From: Owenia fusiformis
Taxonomy: Eukaryota > Annelida > Polychaeta > Sabellida > Oweniidae
Assembly: GCA_903813345.2 (NCBI GenBank)
Contig: CAIIXF020000008.1
Span: 12,677,278-12,741,277, forward strand
Direction: 5' to 3'
Length of the DNA: 64,000 bases
The translations under genes and the position numbers were made by a program. The notes beneath the pieces were generated by a model, which worked only from the letters and a program-made list of their open reading frames with translations, did no database searches and was not told the origin of the DNA. Every line of letters starts with the position of its first letter. Positions within the stretch are counted from its first letter, which is position 1. Positions 1-15,200 of the stretch are shown piece after piece.

Positions 1-3000
1 CTTCTGTGCTTCTGGAGCTATCAACGTGCGATATGTTAGAGTATTTCTCATAAGTGCTATATCCATCTTCAATACAATAACACACACAGGGAAATAATCC
101 ATGATTTTATATTCAGAAATAGAGATGACGGTAATTGGAGATTCAATAATGCTTGAAATAACTCCCACAGCATTTTAAAATTCCTTATTTAGTAAACATA
201 TCGGGTCCCCGATGCTAATTATTTGATATTCCACGTAGCATCGCGAAGAGATTGCGAGGAGGTAGATGGGACCATAGTGCATCCCGCTAGAACAACAGTG
301 GTCGTAATTGCTGAACGGGGCACAATTAAATCGACAGTGTAATTGCTTTAATCATATTAACTCTGCCTGATGTTTTCTTATGCTATGCTTCCTGAATTGT
401 AATGGTGAATGATAACATCAGAATGGGTCTCTGGGAGAATATTAGTTTTCCATAATCACAGGATTTGGACTTGAATTTGGTCAAGGTTGCTATTAAATAT
501 GATTATACAATATTAAGAGGACAAATATATAATTTTCATATTTTTATTTAATTATTCTGCTGTACCAATTTCACTTTTATGATTTAAGTATATATGTATG
601 GTACTTCTCAGTGTAATTATACTTGTCTTTTGTACTTTCAAAAAGCCATTCATCAGAAATAAGGTCATTATTCAAATGTTATAATTTTGAAATGAAATTC
701 TGATTTTTGTTACCCAAAGGCTCAATGGTACAGTATGGCATTTCATAGATACAACCACAATACCCCAAAGTCATTATCGCAAAGACCAAAAATGAACATC
801 CAAGAAAATGAGTTTTTAAGTCCTTTGAGAATATATGGGAGGGTTTACTCATTAGAATCTTACTAATTTGACAAGGTTTCTGCAGCTCTGTTTTTCTTGT
901 TCTTTGTTAGCTGAAATACCAATTTCACTTTTACGAAATGTATGTGAATTAAGTGGTTTAATGGTGTGTCACTTTAGGGCACAGTTTAGAGCAATCAGTC
1001 CTATAAGCACAATGGGCAATATATGAAAAACACATAACATCTACCTTTGATGCCTTTATGTCCTTATTTAGATCCTTTTTTCAATTTGATACACCTTTGT
1101 GTAAAAAAACCTTCAAGATCAGGATCAAGGATCTGAACATATTAAAATAATCATAAAAATCTTAAATTCCCACCATTTTTCATTTTTAGTTTTCAGTTTA
1201 ACCTGCTCAAACCACAATGGAGGAAGTACAAGCACATTTGGGCCTGCTTAAGAATTTTGTGGAACAAATCTGTCAAATTGTCCAAAAAATCATTTATCTT
1301 ACTTTGGGGGACTGGAATGCACTTTCCAAGTTATCATAACTGTGGTTGGTTTCTTTATAAAGGTGTGAACCATCAAACACTAAATTACTGAACTATGACA
1401 CTAACGGTCAGAAAGTGGCATATTTTATTAAAAACACCAAGTTAATTTCAATAAAATTCCCAGTATATGGATAAAAATGCCTTAGGGCTTTAGAAAATAA
1501 TTCAAATTTGTTATTTATGTTAGTGTTTGTTTGAAAATGATTATTTCAAAAAATCATAAATCTCCTAGGCAAATCATGTTCTATGTTTTCTTGTACGCAG
1601 TTTAGAAATCAGTATGGGTCTCAATAAATGATACAAATAATATTATCAATTTTCCATTTCTAGATACCCAGAGAAATTTAATGTGTGGGAAATGATGCAG
1701 GATATATATGCAAATGCTAAATAAATGTAATAAATGTTTGCCCATTTTTAATTTTGCATAGGAATGACAAGCTTAGAAAACAATTTGAAGCTACTGAACG
1801 TAATCCCCACATCTGGATAAAACCTTGTTGAAATAATTGTAGCGGATCAAAATAAAATGTACTTTCAATACTTCTCATTAGTGAGCGTTTACAGAGGATT
1901 CTTATTAAGGAAAATGTAAAAAAACGGAGAAATCAATAGTATAAAGCTTTTTGTTAGGATTGTTTTAGAAAAACTAATATTTGTATACCCAAGTTGGGTG
2001 AAGTGCTCGTTTTGTGTGAATGGATAGATTAAGTTCAGTTTCAAATAAAATAATTATTTTCTCAGGCATCTGAGAAAATATGTAGTGATACTTCAATCAG
2101 ATATTTATTAAAATATTTAATTAAAGTTACACAATCGATGGTAAGACTCTTGCTCAATGTTATTCAAAGCATTTACAACACTACTCAATACTATTTACAT
2201 TTGATCAGAAATGTATATTTCATTTTGAAAAATAACAAACCACTTCAATTGAAATGTATACCCCTAATATTATAATATTATCTTTACAGCACTTTTGCTA
2301 AAATTACACAAGAAATATTGCAATTTTATCTCCAATTATATAACATTTGAAATAGATATAATAGCATATCAGATTGATTCATTTCAACCTTTTGTGAAGG
2401 CCACCCTTGAACATGTATTCGAACAATAATTTGAATTCTATTCTGTATATATGTCCATGGAAATCTCTTTATAGATATTACACTCATTGACCAGTATCAT
2501 TAAAAAATCAATTTGATTTTAAAAGAGGAAGGTCTTGAGAAATAAGTTACAATGGCTCAGACAAAACATCTTGGGTTCATATTTCCAATTTTCTAATGTC
2601 ATATAAGTCAATGCACAAATCTAATGAAATTTGGTTCTTAGTGAATGACTTTGCCCAAAACCCTCGAAACAATACACAAAATCAGACATTCAGTATATGA
2701 AGAAAACAGTTGAAAAAACAAGAAAAAGAAGCTAAAAGTGTATATCAAAATTAGGGATAATTTACCCTAAAAAACAATGGTCAATCACCTTTAACATAAG
2801 TATAATTTTGTGAAAAAACAATAAATTAATTCAAGGGTTTTCATGAGGTCTATAGATAAAGAGATATGGGACATTATTGAAGATAGAGCAGATTGTATGC
2901 CTCTTCCAGTATACTTTGTATATAGCCTGACAGTTTGAGCATCTTCTAACATATATAAAGAATGTTGTGATTAAAATATGAATGACGTAATATAATTTAC

Positions 3001-4132
3001 GACTCAATAATTTCAGTTTTTCTGATAATTCAGCTTTCTCTAAGTATCAAACATAAGAATCAAACTTCACATCCAAATTTTAAAAATCAACTTTCATCAC
3101 ACTTCAACACAGCATTGTATACCACAATAGAAGCTGCTTGATATGTTATTGTATAATGATGGAAAATAATCATTACAATGACTGCAAGCCCTAGAGTTGT
3201 CTGGATTAGATATGATTGAAATGGACAGGGGATCCATAAACTTCTGTGTAACATTATGGTACTGTTATGACCCAGGGGCAGACATTTATTACAGATAGGA
3301 GACCCTGTATTGTTCAACTCAACATTCTTTGCCACTTCGCTATCATCATCCATCGATTCAACTGCTTCAAGGTTAATTACTACTCATGTTTTAAAGATCT
3401 CGTTTTTATATGATTTACATAATAAACTTAAATTTAACTTTTTCACTCAATTTATTTTTCATTATCTTAAAATATAAATTTTGAAAATTTCAATCAATAG
3501 ATTGAATTTATAGAGAACAATTTTCATCTATAAAGATGGAGCAAATTAAAAAAAGAAGAAATGGATACAAAATGAATTATATCAATCTGTGAAACATTCA
3601 AATGTCAATAAATCAGAGGAACTCATCTTTAATACATCACAATTCAGTTGATTGATACACCACTGATATCAAAAGGAAAATACAGTTGATTTGCTGTCTA
3701 ACCCAGCCAAGCACATCAAATATAATCTCAGCCCATGATAATACGACCACATAACAAAGCTGAGTTTTTTAATTAATAAAATCAATCAATTATACAGATG
3801 ATATGTTAACCATAGATTATTTAGCCATAAAATACCATCAACCAGAAGAAAATGAGGAATGATGTGAGATATTGCATTGTTTTGAACAACATCAATAAAC
3901 AGGGATAAATAACACGGTGACTTTATCATGACATATGACCAGATTTCATTCTCTTTAACAAATTGCAGCGACATATTTTCAACTTTTTTCCATATATCTT
4001 AGGAAACTTGTAATTATTTTATGGATATGATTTGTTTCCTGGTTGGCATAGTGATTAAATTAGATATTACACTACCACACCTGGCCCCTCCCACAATATT
4101 TAGTTGCAATTAATAATAGGCAATTCTGGGGA

Positions 4133-4362
4133 ATTAGTTGTGTTTTCTAATGTTGTCCTTTAGTGCTGTTTTTATCAGCAGGGACTAGCTCAAGACAGTT
4201 TTCAGTTCCTCTATTGCTGTCCTTTTTTATCAGCAGACTAATTAAAGAAAGTTAAGTTTTTCTTATGTTGTCCTTTGCTGTCTTTTCATCAGAAGAGACT
4301 AGCTCAAGAGTTTTTAAGTTTCTCAAATGTTGCCCTTAGCAGCAAAGACAAGTTCAAGAAAG
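4133..4362. repeat. Diverged tandem repeat, four copies of about 55-62 bp
   Basis: Copies beginning near 4138, 4201, 4255 and 4312 share the order ttgtcctt, tttatcagcag, gactagctcaaga and aagtt, with indels. Divergence suggests an old array. Confidence 0.75.
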
Positions 4363-7084
4363 TGGCACACATAGAGAATATTAGCTCAAGAATTGATCTT
4401 ATACTTGAAGAGACCAATAATACAACCAGAGTTCAGTTATCTATTATCCAAAGAGTAATTATAAAACACGACATTTGAAAGTTTAATGATGGCATGAAGA
4501 TGGAATCCATCACGACATCCAGTAATTCCCGACCCTTGCATGACAACAAGTATGCCTAATTGACCTATTATCCATTTTTACTGATTGCATTGTAGAAATC
4601 TCCAAACAGCTTTGTTAAGCACTAGGTTAAAGTTTAAGTAAAAATAATTTATCGAAGAATTTCTATACATTCTTTAAGCTGATTCCGGAGCATGCAACCA
4701 ACTAAGACCAATCCTCAATATCGACTAAGTGATGAGGAATGATTTCATTATTTAGTAATACGGACAGAAACACAATAGGGATAGACTTAGATTGTACGAC
4801 ACGTCGCGATAATTAAAAGCTTTTAAGACAAGTATGAAAAGGAGGATCCATTTGAGATCATCTAAATCATAAAAATTAGTAAAGTATGAAATATTCATCA
4901 ATGTAAACTGATTTTTGCTCAGGCTTAGTATGTTTATTCTGAAATATGATCATGATTGATCTAACAGAGAAAACTAGTCCAGTATTAGACTCAGGCACTA
5001 AATGAATATACATCCTTCATACCTGACCAAGTTTAAATTATCCACAGATCCGTGACAAAAAAGCATTACTTTTTTCTGAAAATAAGTCACATTTAAAGCC
5101 ATGAATGGGGGAGGGAGTCCTTAACTTGACATTAAACTAGTCTAAAATTATATTTTCACTGCCCAGATTTCCAGTGACCAGCTAGCTGAGAGAGCTTCTG
5201 TTTATTGTAATGTTATCTTTCTGGAACTGTATGGCTTATCTTGCATGTTTTCATTGTAATTTCCTTTATTGGAGAATTACATAACTGTTTTAGCAATCCT
5301 TAATCCAGTCTGAGCAAGGTCCAAGAATGTGCATTATCTTGGTAATATTTCCCTCTCTGATAAAGAGTTAGGTCATGATGACATAATAGCCAATATCGTT
5401 TAATTCTACAATTAGTTACAATGACACAATAGTGAAATAAGAAAAGAAAGAGCATGCTTATACTCAAGGATTTACTCAACAGATTTACTCAACACCTAAA
5501 CTTGTCTCAAAAAATGAAAAAAAAGTATTTTGGCAAGAACGATACAATAGATTACCCTACAATAGATAATACTTAAAATAGGTTGAATGTTTTGTGTATT
5601 CTGTTCAGGGGTCTTGTTATCTTTCCTTTTGCCTGAGCTTCCTTGTTGATTTGATTAGTGTAAAGCATATGCATGAGTGACCTTCCTAAATCGCTCGGTG
5701 GACACCATGAATTCTTTATCACAAGGACTGGAAGATGGAGGAGGTTGAAGACTAGACAAGACAATTTCTTTATCTGTTTATACACTTCGAATGGGTGAAA
5801 CCTGGTAATAAATATTCCCGGGTAAATATGGGATTCTTTGTCTGTATACAGTGCTGACTTGTGATGATGGGACATAATAGGAAATTATGGGATATAATGG
5901 GAGACAATAGGCTATGATTGGGGACATGAAGTAATAATACAAAGTTTGTAAAATGATGAGAAACAATAAAATACACTGCATTGAAACAATACCAAAAACT
6001 GAAAATTGAATTAACTGGTCATACTTGACTATGTTTCCAGATTTGGTAATGTTATGACTCCACACATGAAATATGCCAGCATTTTGGTAATTGAGGTATA
6101 GGGGGAATTTGGTTGATGTGGTAGACTTCAACCCATAGGGGAGACTGACATATACACAGTACATCCTTATTCCATTTTCCATTGTCTGCAGATTCTATGT
6201 TCCCTTATTCCATTATCAGTTCAATCCTAATATAATATAACAGACTGATTCAGGGTCTTTATTTCTGGATGGTTTCATCATTTACTTCAAGTGATTGCAA
6301 TAGATTATAATAATGATGTTGTGAATCTTACTTGGACCCAAGGGCATAGTGCCTTATCTCCACACCAGGGGATTACACTCTACTAAGCTCCCTTATCATT
6401 TTCCCCACTTTCTCAAACCATCCTAAGAATTGATTTTCAGACTAGCTCCCCATCTTAACTCCTGAAATCTTATCATTAGACCTACTCTGGTTACACTTTA
6501 ATGTTGTTTTCAATCCCTTATCAAATTTTTTAATTTGAGTTACTATGGCAACTGGTTATGTGTACATTGCCAGGCAGTTTGATTTATGTGCCCAAATCTC
6601 CAGCAGCTGAAACTAGTAATCAGCTCTGATCATCAAATTCCTTACTAGTTTTTTCCTCGGAGAGCTGGGCTAATATTGTGTATGATCATTTCTCATTAAG
6701 ACTGCATATTTTATCATATGTACAAATGTAAATGTTTATACTATAGCTTATGTCTTACTTAGCAGGAAGGAAACAAAAATATATATGGAATGTTATAATT
6801 AGTAAATTGTATCATTTTTAGATATACAAAAATATATAATTTAGTCTATTATTGCTTATATGTGCTAATTACAGACCTTATATGGAATACCAATGTACTT
6901 TTATTTCACCAGGAATTCTGTCTCCAAAAATTGAATGACAATACTGAACTGCCACCTAGTGAATAATAATGAAACCAATGCTTCAATATTTGATTTCATT
7001 GAAATCAAATCAAAATCAAATATCATTTTCAATAAAAAATATTATAAAACATTTTTATTTTTGTTTGATTAAACTGATGATAAG

Positions 7085-7147
7085 TACCACATCAAAGTAA
7101 AAATACCACATCAAAGTAAAGACTCATAATACTGTACCACATCAAAC
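7085..7147. repeat. Short direct repeat taccacatcaaagtaaa
   Basis: A 17-bp unit occurs at 7085-7101 and 7104-7120, with a partial third copy at 7135-7147. Confidence 0.8.
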
Positions 7148-9568
7148 AGGGGTGTGTATGCCAATGAACCACATGAAGGCTACAAGTGGACCAATGCAAC
7201 TTGAGCCCAAGAAGATTCCCAAACAGATAACACAGTGCCAGAATCAGTATTTATGGCATGGATTATCTGTTAATTGTGGCTTAATTACTCTGTTGACGTT
7301 TCACAGAGGGAGGGGGTATCTTGGGTCAACCAATGTCTTACATGTGTCTTATGTAAGTTTTAACAATAAATTAAACCTGATCTATACCTGCCAATTACAG
7401 GTATATTTCTTTGTTTTTTAATGTCATCTTGACTTTTTGGGATGAAATTACTTAATCATTTGAATTAATCATTTGAATTTAAACTGTAAGAACATGGCTG
7501 TAATCTGTAAACCAAACCTAGGGAGGTTTTAACCACTACCTCTTGTTCTTTATGCCATACTTATAATCATTACATTACAATAGAACAAATGTCTCAGTTC
7601 CCATATTTTCAACAGACTAAATAACTAAGCAACGTAAAACATTCACATTTGTGTTGGAATTCTCAATGCAATTAGCCTTTCTCCCCTCAATCTTCATCCT
7701 ACACTAATATAATTACAATATAATGACCCCACATTCAAAATGTAATTATAACAATGTCTCTAAATTTTTTATGACATTTTGAAGCAATGGGACATAGTTG
7801 AGTACACTGAGCCCAGTTATGACCTTTGACCTGGCCAGACCCCCTGACCCTGGGGTTAATTAAAAATCACCCATTCTATCTAATCATTTCCTCATTAATT
7901 CTCAGTTTGGAGGCCTGTTCTTACTTTAACCTCTCAAAAGCAAGTTTATGTGGATAACAACATCAATATGTGCTGGAATTTAAGTAAATATTTCTTATGG
8001 AAGTTTATTGTGAGTTTAGGGGTAACAGTGATTAGTAGAAAGTCAGTAGTTGAGAAATTCAAGGTTCTATCTCAGGAAATATAATATTACTGTTATATCA
8101 TACCCCTCAAGACATGTAAATGTCTAATATTATGACGGGATAAATCAGAATAACATCATTTTTATTTGAAGGACAGCTGAAATACTGGTGTCTTCATTCC
8201 AGTTCAAATCATAGAAAATCTCCATGCTAGAAAGCAAAATATCGCAATGAAAATCAATTCTGCGTTTTATATTTGAACTGAAAGAAAATGATGATGACCA
8301 TAAAATTTCATTTGTATGGTTTAAACTCATAAAATCTTTTTGGGCCTCCATTTATTGAAATTTTATTTTTATTTTACCGCTATGTGATCATTACTTGATG
8401 GTTGCTTTGATTGAATACTAACATGTTTTTTGCTTCTGTGTATTCACTCAAGAAAAACTAGTTTTCTCAGAGTAGTCCTATACCCAAGTCTTTAGCTATC
8501 ACATTTTTCACAGACTGTACTAAGAGAATGATTGAGGATCAAAACAGGGGTTTGATGCAAGACTAGTTTTCTCACTGAACATTTCATATGTGGAGCTGCC
8601 TCATAAATTTTTAATAAATCTATTTTATAAATTGAATTCATACTTTTATTCAGTCATTCCTTCAGATTCTCTGTAAAACATTAGAAAAAATAATGATCTG
8701 TAATGCAAATTTCCCCGATGGATTTTTTCATATTGTAGACTTGATAAGATCTACCTGGATGTTAATATCCTTGATGAGTCTTAATAGATAGAATACTAGG
8801 AGAGGGATAAAATCTCTCCTTCTATTGGGCACATAGGCAGATTATCGCTTGAGAGTGTTAGGCTAAAGTGGTATATTGTATAGGTTAGATTAGCACTTTA
8901 TTGCTAGTTATTAGTGGTATATTGCAATGGCAATTGATGCTAACTTTTACTGTGAAATAAATCAGTTCTGGTCTGGTCATTTTATGGAGAGTTTTATAGC
9001 TGCGAATAAACCTCTGATGTCTACAGACTAGGAATTTTTTGTGACTAGAAACTATACAGGAATATTGAATAAAGAGAAAATAAGATTTTTTTCAGCGATA
9101 TAATGGCCAGTATGTTGGTAGCCCAAGAAGCCCTTTATTCAGCATATTTCTACATGACAAAAATCATGAATCGCTATAAGACATCATTTCTGAAAAATCT
9201 AATTTCTGTAGAGTAATCGTGAATAAATCTGACCAGTTTCACGATGTCTGACATAGAAACTACCTCAGTAAACATTTGCAATAATCTTATTGTTTAAGTA
9301 CATGAATATTTCATCCTTAACGACCACAGCATATTGGTGAGTTTATTACACTGGCAAACAATGTTGATGTAAAAAATAAATTCTCTAAACAATGCAGATC
9401 AATTGTGAGCTAAGAAAGCATAATGACTCCACTCTAGGCAAGGATTCTTCATAAGGATTTCTAATAGGACACTGCTGTTGTAAGAGTAGACTATATTTTA
9501 AGATATTTTGAAATATTGGTGTGATGTCTTGACATTTTAGCAATAGCTAGCAGTCATTCTTCTAGACA

Positions 9569-9602
9569 AATCAATCAATCAATCAATCAATCTATCAATC
9601 AA
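9569..9602. repeat. (ATCA)n microsatellite
   Basis: About eight tetranucleotide units, with one interruption (tctatc) near the right end. Confidence 0.95.
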
Positions 9603-10097
9603 CTTATATACTAAAAACAAATGCGTCTTGTATGAGTCTAACTCTCTATTATGACACTTAAATTGATTTTTTAAGTTGTGCATTTCGCTTGAAGGTAAAA
9701 GCTATAAAATCTAGCCCCTATCCTAACTAAAGTCATAAATCAGTCATTCCCTTCAACCTATTTTACACACTGTATGCTAGGATAGGTTCCCTGTCTAACT
9801 ATCTGTATGTACTGTCATAAGGGATGGTAGAAGATGAGAAATGATCTGACCTGGATCACATGTTTCACCCACCTGTTTATGCTACAGTCAAGGAACATAG
9901 GGTAACATTAGAAAGCACGAGTCAGGATTTCATCATCTTGAATATACAGTATCTAAGAAAAAGCTATGGTAGAGTAAATATATATCTTGAATTTAATCTA
10001 TTTGATCAGATCAAAGTAAAGTAATCCCCGTGGTCAATGTCCCAGTAATCCCAGTGCCGTAATAAATATAAGATACGTTCAATATCCTTAATATTTG

Positions 10098-10372
10098 AAT
10101 GACCAGTCGCTTTTCATTCTCTTGATTTATTCTTGTCCCAATTTCATTAACTTACACTTGTCCGAATCAAAACAACCCATTGATCATTCAAATTGATATT
10201 GGTCAGTTTAATAATACTTGACATTAAAGGGTCACGTCAGATAAATAAATCACCGGTCAGCTTCTCATTCTCTAGATCTTAAAGGGTCACATCTGATATA
10301 AATCACAGATTAATTTCATCATAAGTTATATTAAAGGGTCACGTGTGATCTAAATTATTGGTCTAGCCGTTG
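10098..10372. repeat. Diverged 52-55-bp repeat carrying TTAAAGGGTCAC three times
   Basis: TTAAAGGGTCAC occurs at 10224, 10279 and 10331, each followed by gatataaat-like sequence. The companion phrase cttctcattctct at 10261 has a relative at about 10109. GGGTCA is close to the AGGTCA half-site of nuclear receptors, but this is a resemblance only. Confidence 0.7.
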
Positions 10373-11388
10373 ATGTGGACGGATATACATAAGTTTCTGT
10401 CAATTCAATCAAGCTCTAAATAAACAAGGTGTAAACATGCCATTGGCTGTCTATTAATAACCCCAGGCTTGATGAGCTTGGCTAATATCACTTTATGTTT
10501 CAACAATACATCAACCAAACTAGCTTGCTCTATATTTGTATGAGTAGAACGTCAACGTTAACAAATCACTTATATTTTCCAATTTGCTGATACATCAATC
10601 CCAGACACCCGTTCCCTTTAAATTTACAATAAACAATTAACAATGACTGAATCACACAATTATTTTCCTCAGATATATGAACAAATAGAATGTTTTTGAG
10701 TAACTTGAGTTTATTATTGAATTACTATTTCTCGTGATTTTTCACTTTTCCTGTCATTTTACACGATTAGACAAAATGGCCACCACTACCGCTACCTAGT
10801 TGTGGTACCTCAATTCATTCATGTGTCTAGAAGAGCCGAGCTTTGAAGATGGGAGAAACATGACAGAGCAAAACGTGGGAATAACACAGGTAGCGATCCA
10901 TAACACACATTTGCTTATCATACCTGAGTTAGCATCACAATGAGAAAACGAGGTTGAGTTTACGAAACAATCGTCGTGTCTATGTTCGATTGAATATTGG
11001 GTTAAGGGATGTGAATTCCCCATTAGGTGCATCATAAAGGACAACACCACAACCAGTCATTAAAATCTCATCAGTTGCTAATCAATGGGAAAAACAGCAG
11101 CAGTTGACTTGGTCTCCTTTACAGTCTCAGTAGATGAATCCTATGCATGGATAGATCATAATTGAGCCCTGGCGTAGGCTATATCTATACATAGAGGCAT
11201 ACATAGCCACTGTTCAGGGGAAATTGCTCTGAGACCTCATTGCTCATTGAAAAAGCCAATTTCACTTTAGTACAGAAAATCAAATTGACCAAAAGAACAT
11301 TAGAGAAATGAACAAACCAAGGAAAGAAACCATTAGTCACAGTTCATTTAGCCGTGTTATAATGTTCAATAATTAGCTGTGTATGTTC

Positions 11389-11701
11389 CGAGGATGAACA
11401 CAAAATCTGAACCTGACGTGGGAGCAGTGTAACAACTCAAAGACTGCATATCCTCCAGAACATTGACATGCTATCTGAGTTTGAAATCTGAGGACGAACA
11501 GAAAATCTGAACCTCACGTGGGAGCAGTGTAACAACTTCAAGACTACATATCCTTCAGAACATTGATATACTATCTGAGTTTGAAATCTGAGGACGAACA
11601 GAAAATCTGAATCTGAAGTGGGAGGAGTGTAACAACTGAAATAGTTTATACACCCCAAGACCTATTGCAAATCCTCCAGAACATTAACATGCTACTTAAG
11701 T
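11389..11701. repeat. 100-bp tandem repeat, three copies
   Basis: The phrase aaaatctgaacc/tctga + gtggga recurs at 11402, 11502 and 11602, an exact 100-bp period. Copies share gagca/gagtgtaacaac and the tail cctccagaacattgacatgc. The third copy carries an insertion of about 30 bp around 11640-11668. The open frame that crosses it on the minus strand is a product of the repeat. Confidence 0.9.
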
Positions 11702-12030
11702 TTCAGATGATCTGCTTGATCCTCTAAGATAATTGTTTCTTTCTAGTATTCAAATAGATAATTGTTTCAATCACTAATGAAAACTCAAGCAATTACGTTT
11801 AATTGTAGGCTGGTAGTTTGTAACGAGAATACGGATAAAGGTATAATGTGCTAGGAAAAGAAGTTGCATAGAAAACTAGCAGGATGAAAGGGCCATGAAA
11901 GCACTATCGCTGTCATTTACATCATTCAAGGAAATTAGAAAGGAGAGCGAAACAATCAACATGTAAATAGACTGAAATCAGTCATTGTGTAGAGTCTGAT
12001 TAATAAAGCTGGGTGCATTGTGAGAAGAAT

Positions 12031-12236
12031 TGTCATCAGAGGTGATCAGTCACTTAGGTAGCTCTCCACAACAGTTAGATGATGATGGTCTGTCAAACAT
12101 GAAGGAGCTCGTGAAAAATGCCTGTCAGATTATTGTACATCTTAATGGTGGATAGAATGAACAACGTCTGATTGGCTCTTATTGGTACTTCTGTCATACA
12201 ATGACGGTTTGTCAGATTTAATTGTCATCAATGACA
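12031..12236. promoter_or_regulatory. Cluster of seven TGTCA/TGACA motifs (Meis core half-site)
   Basis: TGTCA occurs at 12031, 12091, 12123, 12192, 12210 and 12223, and TGACA at 12232. By composition about 0.4 are expected in 206 bp. TGACA(G) is the core Meis/TALE recognition sequence, so this could be an autoregulatory element in the gene's own intron. Motif counting alone cannot prove it. Confidence 0.3.
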
Positions 12237-15200
12237 TACTGTAAACTACAAGAGCAAATCCCAGACCTTTATGGACATTTATAGCAACACTTCACTCAGT
12301 TTTACTGTATGATTTCTTTTAAAGGTGATGGCTCAAGATTATGGCCTTTTCACTTCATATCCACTCATTTGTTTTCAGTCATGTCAGTAACATATTCAAA
12401 GGTGTCTAATCGTTCATCAGTCATAGAGATATATGTTTCTTGATTTGAATAGTTAACTGAGTGTCTCTCATTTTATTCATACGAGGGTGTGAATTTCAAT
12501 GCCGTATACAATAACACATTCATTGTTACATCATATGTTGAACCTGTCTGTTTGATGCGACACACAATGACCTAATTGCACTAATGAGACAAAAAGTCAA
12601 GGCACCCCTATCCTCTCCCACTCAGTTCCACAAGCAATATGATGGATGATCAACATTATTGTTCTTTCTCTTTTAACTACAATAGGTATAGTAGTATAGT
12701 GTTTAAACTACGCTCATTCCATAATTGACTTTTTCCATGTGAATCCCATGGGCTTGAATGAAATAAAAACCTGGGCCGTTGAATTGAATTTATTGCAACA
12801 TCGGTCCCTCGTACCCTTGTCAATTCAATTAAAACTGAAATTTGGCTAAGAAAATCGAAGAAGTATAATCATTTTTGCTTGTAATTAGTAGAGTGGTACC
12901 CTGAGACCTCTTAGGCCTTTTAGATTGGCTTTTTATGGTATACTCCACTCTTTGTTCTCTCTGGCTACAGGGAATTCCATACGATCCTAGCATTAAACAC
13001 CATTTTAGCTCAATCATGATTGTTCCATTACTATACAGAGATTACAAAACATTCGCTTTCAGTACACTATAAGAGTCGCTCCTAATTTTTTCTAAAATGT
13101 AACAGGAGAATTGACGATGGAATATTTCCGTTTAAAATTGTTAGGTTTTTAATAAGAATTTAGGGTATCCCTTTTAAGATAATAGATATTTTATCCAGAG
13201 TTTTCTATGGCAATTAGACAGTTGATTAAGAATACTCCCGTTTAATACTAAGTGAAACGGAGATGCAGAAACCTGTTAGCCAAGATTAAAAAGCCATTTT
13301 AGGATAGCAAAATGAAATTAAAGTGTAGATGAGGCTTACTGTCCTATAATTGCTATTTCTTGACAATAGATTTAGCAGAGACGTGTCTAAAGTGGGAGGG
13401 ACTATATTCAATTGCTATCTATCTACACAAACTGTTACTGAGCCTAGATTTAATTCATCCATCTTCATAATGCATTTCTTCAGTTAATTTTGTTTTAATC
13501 ATAAAAAGAGGTGCAATTTGCTTAATAAAGCATAGCAGATTGCTATACTAATACAGAAAGAGAAGAAAACATCTAGATACAACATTAGGCAAAGATGATT
13601 GGGAACTGAGAAAAGGTCTAACTCGATGTCAGTAAGTATCAATAGGAACATAATTCAAAGCAGCCAGGCAGAAACCTAAGCGGACGTACCGCGATGATTC
13701 GGCCTCATTTCACACTCAGAAAAAATCGGGCTAAAACATCAATTAATTTTATCCCGATATCATAGACTATAAAACACATATGAAGGGCTGTGTAATATAG
13801 ATGATTTCAAGTATAATCATTGCATGATATTATACAACTTTGAACGGAGATTGCGAGCTTTTGCACTATTGTCTAACGGTGTCAATGCACTAACAATTAC
13901 ACCGTAATTAATAAAAACATTAGTGACTCCTGCGATATCAATAAATTCAACATAAAATACACGAAGCTTTGTGTATACTATACCTCTATCTAATGCACAC
14001 ACATTTATCCCCTAATCTGATATAACCCTAGATATAACCTATACATGCAACCATGTAATCAAAATTCTACAGCGTTTTTTATTTTAATGGCATTGAATCG
14101 GAGACCTCCACCTGGTTATTTGAAGTGACAAGTACCCCCTCCCCCTTAAGACAGCAACAATAGGAGAATAAGCTGATTATAACTCTAAATACCCTGTAAT
14201 GAAAGTCAAGTTTTCATTAAACAAATCAAGTGCATTTAAATGCATAGAATACCATTGATATTTCAATATGGGACTTGTTTATCTAAACCATAGGCTTGGA
14301 ACTAGAAACCACATCAGCAAAATTCGGCGCTTTTGATCTAAAATTTTCAAACATCTTATCGCAATTGACTTTTAAATTCTATATTAAAAAACTGAAATAG
14401 GGAGATGAGACATTAAGAAATTATACTGAGATTTTTTTGAGTTTTGTATGGGTTCTGTGAACCCTGATACATGGTCAAGTCATAACTTTTGATTTTTGAC
14501 AGTTGTTTCAATAGGAGAAGTTTTATTGAGTAAAATACATTGACTATATACTAAACACTTCTTCAGGCGTTAAGATGAAGAAAATGAATGTGCTTTTTGA
14601 AGCTATCAAACTTAAAAAGATAAATGGAAAAAATATGTAAAGTTTCAAATTTTCTATTAAATTACTTAATTGACAAAATGCCATGGAATGCTACAAAATA
14701 CCAATGATCTTTTCATTCCTAAAAGTTCATCCTGCGGAATGTAAACAGTTTTAAGTAAAAAATAAAACTGAAGACGTATGCAATTAAACTAGAAAAAGAT
14801 ATCTGTGTATGATGCACATCAAATATTATCAAAACCTGAGAATCTAAGTTAGAGAATATACATGTAATACAAACAAATAATACCACAGAGAATATGAGAT
14901 TTTAGAGAATTTGGACCACATTTAATTGCCTAATATAATTATGCACTGTTAACACTGTCCATAAGGGTTTCAAAAAAGAACTTAATACTAAAAGTGAATT
15001 TTTATACCCTGTAAGTACTTTTGACATTCATTTATATGCCGCCGAGGGAGTGAAATTAAAAACTAAACCCTGCTTTGGCCCGATCAACAGCAGTGTCAAG
15101 GGGTATTTATGGACCAGAAACACCAGAGATGAAAGGAATATGAGATTTGGCTAATGCCAAAGACTAATTTTGCCATTTCCAATTCCCAAAGTGGCATATT

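Noticed and set aside
3087-3353. 88-codon minus-strand frame with a hydrophobic stretch that could be a membrane segment.
   Set aside because: Hydrophobic runs are expected from T-rich codons in A+T-rich DNA; no homology recognised.
6988-7012. Small palindrome around tttgatttcattgaaatcaaa; a similar one lies at about 57232 (tttgaacaaaagttttgttc).
   Set aside because: Short isolated palindromes are common in A+T-rich sequence and have no supporting context.
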